Shown: piece by piece, positions 58,082 through 64,000 of the stretch
Numbering within the stretch: the first letter of the stretch is position 1
Layout of the letters: every line of letters starts with the position of its first letter
Assembly (NCBI RefSeq): GCF_000566685.1
Contig: NZ_AZQN01000004.1
Coordinates: 434,001-498,000 of the forward strand
Source of the DNA: Dyadobacter tibetensis Y620-1
GTDB lineage: Bacteria > Bacteroidota > Bacteroidia > Cytophagales > Spirosomataceae
Reading direction: 5' to 3'
Length of the DNA: 64,000 bases
Position numbers and translations under genes: made by a program
The notes under the pieces: generated by a model
What the model was told of the DNA's origin: nothing
Databases searched by the model: none
Seen by the model: the letters and a program-made list of their open reading frames with translations, nothing else

Positions 58082-59308
58082 CTACATACGTGCAGCCATC
58101 AACAGGGTAAGATCCTTATATCGCATGTTAAAACCACGGGCAATATTAGAATTGGTAAGTGTACCCTTATGGGCATAAACACCTTTCATAAACCAACGGT
58201 TCGCATATATCATTTCTTCTATCCCACCTATGGTACCAGTTCGTAGCAAGAACGGCAGGAAAACGTTACTAAGCGCCGTACTTGCCGTGTAAGCTACCCG
58301 GGACGGAATATTTGGTACACAGTAATGAATCACCTCGTTATATTTGAAAATCGGCTTATCATGCGTGGTCATACGTGAAGTTTCGAAGGACCCTCCCTGA
58401 TCGATACTCACGTCGATCACTACCGATCCCGGACGCATTTTATCAATCATTTCCCGACTCACAACCATGGGACTAAAGGAATTTTCGGCTTTCATGGTTC
58501 CAATGAGAACATCCGCTTTGCTGATGGCCTCCGAAAGTGTATCGGTATCTATAATGGATGTATAAAGATTCTGGCCTACTGCATACTTTAATCTTTGTAA
58601 CCGATAAATATGCTTATCAAAGACCTTGACATCGGCCCCTACCCCAAGTGCTGCCCGGGTAGCAAATTCGGCCACCGTACCTGCACCCAGGATAACAATA
58701 CTCGTAGGAGGGACACCGGTGATACCTCCTAATATCACCCCTCGGCCTCCGTTAGAATTCGAAAGATATTCCGCAGCTATCAACAAAACGGCACTTCCCG
58801 CTATTTCTCCCATGGCCCGAATGATCGGCTTTCCACCTACCTTATCTTCTATCATCTCGTAGCCAATCCCGGTAATCTTCGCCTGGTTAAGTTTTTCGAA
58901 ATAAGATTTACTCAGGGAAGGTAGATTCAAGGCTGATATTAGGGTTGAACCTGGCTTGATATATTCAAATTCCTTATCCAGAAGCGGTTCGACCTTCAAT
59001 ATCACATTCGCCTGATATACTTCTTTTGGACTATGAACAATCTGCGCTCCTGCCTCACTATATTCATGATCGGACAAATTCGCACCCTTCCCAGCCCCAC
59101 TTTCGACCCAGACCTCATGCCCTGCTCTCACTAGCAAGCCTACGGCATCTGGTGTGAGCGCAATCCGGTTTTCCTGCAAAGAAACCTCACAAGGCAGTCC
59201 GATATGTAGGGAATGATGTTGTTTCTTTACTTCCAAAAGCGACTCCTTTGGGTATAATGCAGACTGTTTAGCCAATTGTTCGAAGCCGGTTATTTGTGGT
59301 TGTGCCAT
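58082..59308 (-). CDS. ald: Alanine dehydrogenase
   Basis: 408 aa. N-terminal AlaDh/PNT domain (about 34-165, IGLPCEVSLQENRIALTPDA), the catalytic lysine region VILKVEPL, and NAD-binding VILGAGTVAEFATRAALG (about 209-226); the C-terminal segment VPNIPSRVAYTASTALSNV (about 331-349) is typical of alanine dehydrogenases rather than transhydrogenase alpha subunits. It oxidises alanine to pyruvate and ammonia with NAD+. An N-terminal 30-residue extension is common in this phylum. The tsaE gene is 49 bp upstream on the same strand, a frequent pairing in Bacteroidota. Confidence 0.93.
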   Translation of the reverse strand: MAQPQITGFEQLAKQSALYPKESLLEVKKQHHSLHIGLPCEVSLQENRIALTPDAVGLLVRAGHEVWVESGAGKGANLSDHEYSEAGAQIVHSPKEVYQANVILKVEPLLDKEFEYIKPGSTLISALNLPSLSKSYFEKLNQAKITGIGYEMIEDKVGGKPIIRAMGEIAGSAVLLIAAEYLSNSNGGRGVILGGITGVPPTSIVILGAGTVAEFATRAALGVGADVKVFDKHIYRLQRLKYAVGQNLYTSIIDTDTLSEAISKADVLIGTMKAENSFSPMVVSREMIDKMRPGSVVIDVSIDQGGSFETSRMTTHDKPIFKYNEVIHYCVPNIPSRVAYTASTALSNVFLPFLLRTGTIGGIEEMIYANRWFMKGVYAHKGTLTNSNIARGFNMRYKDLTLLMAARM

Positions 59309-59357
59309 GTAGTTGGTTGAAAAATTAATTTGAATAGTGTTGAATCCTTAATCAGAT

Positions 59358-59798
59358 TCAGGCATTCATCTCCCGGATAGTCAGAATTCGTTCCTGTTCA
59401 AGGGTTAAGTCCAAACTTAACAAAAGGTATGTTTGCGGCCATAAGGACTCAATTTTGCCAGGCCATTCTACGAAACAATAATTACCAGAGTCGAAATACT
59501 CTTCCACACCCATATCCAGGGCCTCGGTTTCATGATTTATTCTATAGAAATCAAAGTGATAGACCAGCTTCCGATCCGCAGTTTCATATTCGTTTACCAG
59601 AGCAAAGGTAGGGCTCGTCACTTTCTCTTGAACCCCTAGCTTCTCGCATAATGCCTTAATTAAGGTTGTTTTACCTACGCCCATAGGCCCATCAAACAAC
59701 CATACGGGCACATTCCTACCCAATTCTAGCAAGGCTGATGACAATTCTTCCAACTGTCCTAACCCCCGGATACGCAAAACTGTTACATCTTCACTCAT
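59358..59798 (-). CDS. tsaE: tRNA threonylcarbamoyladenosine biosynthesis protein TsaE
   Basis: 146 aa. Walker A GPMGVGKTT (37-45), then the family's VTSPTFALVNEYE (about 60-72) and YHFDFYRI (about 80-87), and FVEWPGKIESLWP near 109-121. TsaE is the ATPase that resets the TsaBD complex during t6A37 tRNA modification. The start at 59798 is preceded by a GTGTCATG context on the reverse strand. Probably the first gene of the tsaE-ald unit. Confidence 0.93.
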   Translation of the reverse strand: MSEDVTVLRIRGLGQLEELSSALLELGRNVPVWLFDGPMGVGKTTLIKALCEKLGVQEKVTSPTFALVNEYETADRKLVYHFDFYRINHETEALDMGVEEYFDSGNYCFVEWPGKIESLWPQTYLLLSLDLTLEQERILTIREMNA

Positions 59799-60152
59799 GA
59801 CACAAAAATACCATATTTTGAATAGACTAGGTATTTTTTATCGCCATGTTTTCAATTCGCCAATCTTTAGGAGGAATGGGTTGAAAGCCCAAGTTGAAAG
59901 GTCTTGCCTCGAAATATCTTTTTGTCTTTCGGTCATAGCTCAAATCATGATGTACTAAAACAGAGCTGAGTTGTATAATGACAGAAAAGTTAGCTTTCCT
60001 AATGAAATGGAATATCCATTATCAATACTCCAATAGAATTAACAAATTTCGTGAATAGGCTACCCGGAAACCTTGATTTACATACTCAGATTAAGTCTAT
60101 GTTAAAAATTGCAGCTATTTTTAACACATTTACGTAGCCTTCCAATTTAAAC
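59799..60152. other. Intergenic region with a perfect inverted repeat before the SH3b gene
   Basis: About 350 bp with no gene. TGTTAAAAAT (60100-60109) and ATTTTTAACA (60117-60126) form a perfect 10-bp inverted repeat with a seven-base spacer, 26 bp before the next start codon: possibly an operator or a leader hairpin. Confidence 0.5.
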
Positions 60153-60824
60153 ATGATACCAAGACTCCTTATTGCCTTAATTGGCTTATCCAGTCTATCT
60201 ATTTTTTCAATAAATTCGGATCCTTTATTTTTTCATCACCTATTAGGTCGATGTTCAGGAAATAACTCTTACTGTTCGGCATGCAGTAACTGTTCCGCCT
60301 GCAAAAATTGCTTTCAGAATGGAGGCAGTTGTGCAGTCTGCTATATTCCTCGCAAACGCTCAGCTATTTCTGCTCCAACAGATTTGGGAAATCATCCATA
60401 TAAGAGTAGCTCTTACAAGACAAAGAGCAAGGCTAATAACACCCCAAGGGCCGTTGCCAAACCCAAGTCCATGCCGAACGGTATCGTCCCCATAGGTACA
60501 GTCGCTGGCAATAGCTACAAAATGCAAGGCAGATCGAACAGTAACGAGATGAGCACTATAGATTCAAATGCTGAAAACGCATTGCCAGCGCTCGTAGAAA
60601 ACCCTGAACCTTACACGATCGAAATACCTGAAAACGCCACGTTTCTCCGTGTAAATGTCTCTGCTGCCAATTTAAGGCAGGGAATTGGAACGAATACCAG
60701 TATTTTACAAAGGCTGAATTATGGAGAACTGCTTATCTTACTCGATAGCTTCCCTGACTGGGTATTGGTTCAAACCCTGGATTCGGGCATAAAAGGTTAC
60801 GTTGCCAAACGACTCTTGCACTAA
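60153..60824 (+). CDS. Cys-rich SH3b-domain exported protein
   Basis: 223 aa. N-terminal hydrophobic segment (residues 4-20, signal peptide or anchor), then eight cysteines at 34, 41, 44, 47, 50, 53, 60 and 63: five in a row at exact three-residue spacing, like a metal- or cluster-binding array or a disulfide knot. A Lys/Ser/Pro-rich linker (about 66-150) leads to a C-terminal SH3b domain (about 155-223, LRVNVSAANLRQGIGTNTSI, then LLDSFPDWVLVQTLD, GYVAKRLLH) of the kind that binds peptidoglycan or wall peptides. It precedes the VWA gene by 192 bp on the same strand. Function unknown. Confidence 0.8.
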   Translation: MIPRLLIALIGLSSLSIFSINSDPLFFHHLLGRCSGNNSYCSACSNCSACKNCFQNGGSCAVCYIPRKRSAISAPTDLGNHPYKSSSYKTKSKANNTPRAVAKPKSMPNGIVPIGTVAGNSYKMQGRSNSNEMSTIDSNAENALPALVENPEPYTIEIPENATFLRVNVSAANLRQGIGTNTSILQRLNYGELLILLDSFPDWVLVQTLDSGIKGYVAKRLLH

Positions 60825-61016
60825 TTCACCTAATCTTTTCCTTTTTGCTTTCTTTTCTACCCTCCGATGATTTTCCGGTTACCTTCTTAACAATTTAAAC
60901 GAAAATTCCATTAAATGTCGTTCTAGGTAAATAGTTCTGGCTAGAATAAATGATACATTTAATAACGGAAATATATATATTGTTCGCCAGTTAAGACCCT
61001 AATACTAAATAAATTC

Positions 61017-62318
61017 ATGAAGCGATATTTCTATTTTTCCTTAATACTGCTTACAGCCTGTTTGGGAAAGAAAACAGCTGTAAACGAAGTCACCGAGCCC
61101 ACTAAACCTTCGGAAGAGATTAGTAAGCAAGAGCCACCAGCCACTAACAGACTTGGCAAGATCAACTTCTTCCTGGAAACATCGGCCAGTATGGCAGGAT
61201 ATTTTAAGGGATCGAGCGATTTCGTAAGGACAATCCCAAATGTATTGGTAGATATAGAAGGCAAGATTTTAAATGATGGACAACCATTGCAAATAAACTT
61301 TATCGCCGATAGCATTGTCCCGTTCAGGGGCAACACCCAGAGTTTTATTCGTGCTATTTCAACGACGAAGGTAGCCAGTAGTAAAAGTTCGGAAATGCAC
61401 AGAATTTTCGAAATGGTCGCCAATTCCACCAAATCAAACGAAATATCCTTGCTTGTTTCAGACTGCATCCTTTCCTACCCTGATGAAGATATCAAGAGAA
61501 ACTCCCAAATCAATAGGGAAAAGGCAGCTGGAGGCTTAAAGGCCGATATTAAAGCTACATTTAATAAACTTAAAAAGAGGAATATTGGCGCGAGCATGTT
61601 TGCCTTTAACTCGAGTTTTACCGGTACTTATTATACCTATGAAAACAATAAACTCATTCTAAAAGATGAGACGAGACCCTATTATTTATGGGTTATTGGC
61701 GATAAAGACCTGGTTGCCAATTTTAAATCCCGATTAGTTCGCCTTCCGAGCCTGTCCTATTTCCAGACGATTGACTTCGGCCTTCACAAGCCTACAATTG
61801 CGGAAAATGCTCATGAAATCTTTTTCTCTTACCAACGTATTGGAAACTGGAGAGTAAATGGGAAAGGGGTGGCCATGGAGGGCGAAACAAAACCGGCAAC
61901 GATAGCCGTAGGACTTAACCTTCGAGGACTTCCCGATTACGTTCAAAAGGTAGAGTATCTAAACAAAAATTTAAAAGGATTGTCCAGCAATGGGAAATTT
62001 AAAATTAAATCTGTTCGATCTGCCAAGGACATTGATAAAAGTAAACTAAAGCCCAATGAAATGAAGGTGGCCCTTAATAGCACGCATGTGGTGGTCGTAG
62101 AGGCAATCAGTGTATATAGCGACAACGCCTTCCTTAAACTTTATCTTCCAGCAGAGGTTGCCGAAGATTACCGGAGTCTCTCCATCATGGACGATCGATC
62201 TCCGGAGTTGCTTAATGGCAAGACATTTGCCTTGGAGCACTTGATTGATGGAGTCAGAGAGGCCTATAACGACCCCAATACCAGTTACATAAATATCACC
62301 ATACCCTTTAAAAAATAA
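61017..62318 (+). CDS. von Willebrand factor A-like lipoprotein
   Basis: 433 aa. Lipobox LLTAC (Cys15) without acidic residues after it, so probably facing the periplasm. A VWA-like fold covers about 48-230: strand plus MIDAS-like INFFLETSASMAG (Glu54, Ser56, Ser58; the usual DxSxS Asp is Glu), NTQ near 106-108 and LLVSDC (Asp149). The C-terminal half (about 250-433) is beta-rich (VVVVEAISVYSDNAFLKLYL). The next gene starts 4 bp after its stop, and the tubulin-like gene follows, which places it in an FtsZ-like/VWA cluster. Enzyme activity is not expected; a role as an adhesive, metal-dependent scaffold is inferred. Confidence 0.8.
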   Translation: MKRYFYFSLILLTACLGKKTAVNEVTEPTKPSEEISKQEPPATNRLGKINFFLETSASMAGYFKGSSDFVRTIPNVLVDIEGKILNDGQPLQINFIADSIVPFRGNTQSFIRAISTTKVASSKSSEMHRIFEMVANSTKSNEISLLVSDCILSYPDEDIKRNSQINREKAAGGLKADIKATFNKLKKRNIGASMFAFNSSFTGTYYTYENNKLILKDETRPYYLWVIGDKDLVANFKSRLVRLPSLSYFQTIDFGLHKPTIAENAHEIFFSYQRIGNWRVNGKGVAMEGETKPATIAVGLNLRGLPDYVQKVEYLNKNLKGLSSNGKFKIKSVRSAKDIDKSKLKPNEMKVALNSTHVVVVEAISVYSDNAFLKLYLPAEVAEDYRSLSIMDDRSPELLNGKTFALEHLIDGVREAYNDPNTSYINITIPFKK

Positions 62319-62322
62319 ATTC

Positions 62323-62691
62323 ATGTTCACATTTCTTTATGAAACACTGATTGGCCCTAATAACAACCCCGAATACAGAGATGTAATTTTCCCTTTTGTG
62401 GGCCTGTTTACGCTGTTATTTGCAATCGCCACAGCCCTTGTTTTCTATATAATTTTGGGCAGAAAATGGCTGATTTGGTACACTACCACCCATTGGACCA
62501 TTACCCTTATTGGACTTTTAATTCTTGGCTTCTCTTTTGCCCTGACCAATGCGGAGAATGCAATTGGAATGTCGGATAGCTATAATACACGGCTAGGACT
62601 GGCCAATATGCTCTATATCTTTATTTACTTCATTCTATTTTCTTTCATATTTAAGCGTTTCTCCATTTTCGCCAAACGCACTCCATTTTAA
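62323..62691 (+). CDS. Small three-helix membrane protein in the tubulin-like operon
   Basis: 122 aa with three hydrophobic segments (about 23-47, 56-76, 90-112) and short polar loops, basic C-terminus (KRFSIFAKRTPF). No family recognised. It starts 4 bp after the VWA gene and ends 17 bp before the tubulin-like gene, so all three are almost certainly one transcript; it is a candidate membrane anchor for the complex. Confidence 0.8.
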   Translation: MFTFLYETLIGPNNNPEYRDVIFPFVGLFTLLFAIATALVFYIILGRKWLIWYTTTHWTITLIGLLILGFSFALTNAENAIGMSDSYNTRLGLANMLYIFIYFILFSFIFKRFSIFAKRTPF

Positions 62692-62708
62692 TCCTTTGAC
62701 ATTATACT

Positions 62709-64000
62709 ATGCCGACAAGAAATACATTTGTTTTCGGAATTGGGGGTACAGGCGCCAGAGTCATCCGGTCGCTAACAATGCTGTTGGCTGCTGGTACTAG
62801 GCTTACTGATACCAATAAGATTATTCCCATTATCATAGATGTAGATGCCGACAATGCTGATACCAGCAGAGCATTGAAATCCTTACAAGCCTATAAGTTT
62901 ATCAGGGATCGCGCCTACAGTGACTCCTCAAGTCACGGTGCGGGATTTTTCAATAGCAACCTTAATACGCTTAGTTCTATTGCTCCCGAAACGGATAATA
63001 TAGAAGGAATAGAAGATTCTTTTCAGCTTCAATTCGAAAATCTGGAAAAACCTTTTCTTGAGTATCTGGACCCCAACCAAGAATTAGTCCATGACATCAA
63101 TATGGATCTTCTTGAGGCATTATACGACAACTCTCCCCATAACGATCCTAATACAGAGCTTAACCTCAGGCTCAATCAAGGGTTTAAGGGTAATCCTAAT
63201 ATTGGCTCAGTAGTTTTTAATAATCTGGCCAATACCAAAGAGTTTAGGTTTGTCCTTAGAAGTATCGGAGAAGGTGACCGCATATTTATTGTCAGTTCTA
63301 TTTTTGGCGGAACCGGTTCTTCGGGATTCCCTCAGCTAATCAAGCTATTACAGCAGGAAGACAGGCTTAAGGATACCAAATTTGGAGCATTGACAGTTAT
63401 GCCCTATTTCAATGTTACAGATGACCAAAACAGTGCGATTAATTCCGACTTGTTTAACTCGAAAACGGAAGCTGCCCTAACCTATTATAGACAATATCTA
63501 AAGGGAAGGGTCCAATCATTTTACCAGTTATGGGACCGACCCCTCAAACAATATGAAAATAAACAAGGGGGCGTAGAGCAAAAGAATAGTGCGCATTTAA
63601 TAGAAATGATTGGCGCCTCAGCCATTATTGATTTTGTTAATAAGGCTGACGGCAGTTTTCCCAGATTTGGAGATACGCATTACTATGATTTTGGCATAAA
63701 AAAGGAAGATCAGGTGATCGACATACGGCATTTTTTCCCTGCCACAGCCAAAACAATTATGGAGCCTCTAACGCTATTCACCTATGCCATGAAGATCTAT
63801 CTGGAAACGATTCCAGAGTTGAAGAACGAGGCCTTTTTCAAGGAATTGAACTTGAGTGATCGGTATATAAATAGTGCCTTCTACCAAAATTTAACCTCAT
63901 TCTTTTCTACTCATTATAAAAATTGGTTGCTGGAAATGGCCGATAACGAGAGGAAGTTCCAGCCCTTCAATGTGAATGACCCCGATCTTAACAGCTTGGT
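62709..64000 (+). CDS. Tubulin/FtsZ-superfamily protein (Tubulin_2/FtsZl-1 type), partial
   Basis: I translated 430 codons from the ATG at 62709; the frame is open to the window end and the C-terminus is missing. FVFGIGGTGARVIRSL (residues 7-22) is the glycine-rich first nucleotide loop of the tubulin/FtsZ fold, IIPIIIDVDADNADTS the second strand region, and VSSIFGGTGSSGFPQLIKLL (GGTGSSG at 200-206) the tubulin signature loop that contacts GTP phosphates. The two loops are about 185 residues apart, much more than in FtsZ (about 90), due to an insert. The T7 catalytic loop cannot be confirmed with the part visible. It follows VWA and membrane genes, matching the context described for FtsZl-1 proteins by Makarova and Koonin (2010). 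GTP binding and polymer formation are inferred. Confidence 0.85.
   Translation, partial: MPTRNTFVFGIGGTGARVIRSLTMLLAAGTRLTDTNKIIPIIIDVDADNADTSRALKSLQAYKFIRDRAYSDSSSHGAGFFNSNLNTLSSIAPETDNIEGIEDSFQLQFENLEKPFLEYLDPNQELVHDINMDLLEALYDNSPHNDPNTELNLRLNQGFKGNPNIGSVVFNNLANTKEFRFVLRSIGEGDRIFIVSSIFGGTGSSGFPQLIKLLQQEDRLKDTKFGALTVMPYFNVTDDQNSAINSDLFNSKTEAALTYYRQYLKGRVQSFYQLWDRPLKQYENKQGGVEQKNSAHLIEMIGASAIIDFVNKADGSFPRFGDTHYYDFGIKKEDQVIDIRHFFPATAKTIMEPLTLFTYAMKIYLETIPELKNEAFFKELNLSDRYINSAFYQNLTSFFSTHYKNWLLEMADNERKFQPFNVNDPDLNSL

Overview
The window looks like a chromosomal segment of a Bacteroidota bacterium, most probably order Cytophagales (Dyadobacter/Spirosoma-like). The evidence is tandem SusC/SusD pairs, Bacteroidota-type promoters (TTG, 19-21 bp, TAnnTTTG), lipoproteins with acidic residues after the lipobox cysteine, a TamL-type Omp85 lipoprotein, an LptE-SecG-GroESL neighbourhood, DUF2723 and DUF6427-type membrane proteins, and few Shine-Dalgarno-like leaders. 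The genus cannot be fixed from the sequence alone. I saw no tRNA, rRNA, CRISPR array, insertion sequence or prophage.

Layout. 1-7.9 kb holds housekeeping genes: a cysQ-like phosphatase cut by the left edge, a LOG-family protein, rpiB, a polytopic membrane protein, then rbfA, a LolC/E-like permease and an M1 aminopeptidase. 7.9-12 kb has a lone LacI-family regulator, an HPP membrane protein and an AztD-like lipoprotein whose promoter is covered by two 7-1-7 palindromes. 12.9-23.6 kb is a nutrient-uptake island with two SusC/SusD pairs and a surface-type lipoprotein. 23.7-29.2 kb holds an AlaA-like aminotransferase, a YhhQ-type transporter, a SpoU-class rRNA/tRNA methyltransferase and a TamL-like Omp85 protein. 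29.3-36.9 kb runs miaB, a sigma-54 activator without a sensor domain, lptE, a small TPR-like gene, secG, a reverse-strand gene and groES-groEL. 37-43.8 kb has lolD, sucC, a GntP permease with an esterase-like hydrolase, and a divergent lipid kinase / App1 phosphatase pair. 44.3-50.1 kb has a hybrid histidine kinase, rlmF and a multi-PAS/GAF protein. 50.8-59.8 kb has an Rnk/GreA-like factor, a large DUF2723 protein, a NatAB-type ABC exporter, two small unknowns, alanine dehydrogenase and tsaE.

The most unusual part is the right edge (60.1-64.0 kb): a Cys-rich SH3b protein, then a tight run of a von Willebrand A-like lipoprotein, a small three-helix membrane protein and the start of a tubulin/FtsZ-superfamily protein running off the window. 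It matches the outline of the poorly characterised FtsZ-like (FtsZl-1 / Tubulin_2) plus VWA system predicted to remodel membranes; no function has been shown here and the rest of the locus lies outside.

Two parts suggest linked functions. The lipid kinase (making phosphatidate-type lipids) and App1-like phosphatase (removing the phosphate) are transcribed divergently from a 50-bp gap and may act in opposition. The AztD-like lipoprotein with its paired Fur-family-style operators looks like a metal-controlled, possibly surface-exposed zinc-binding unit.
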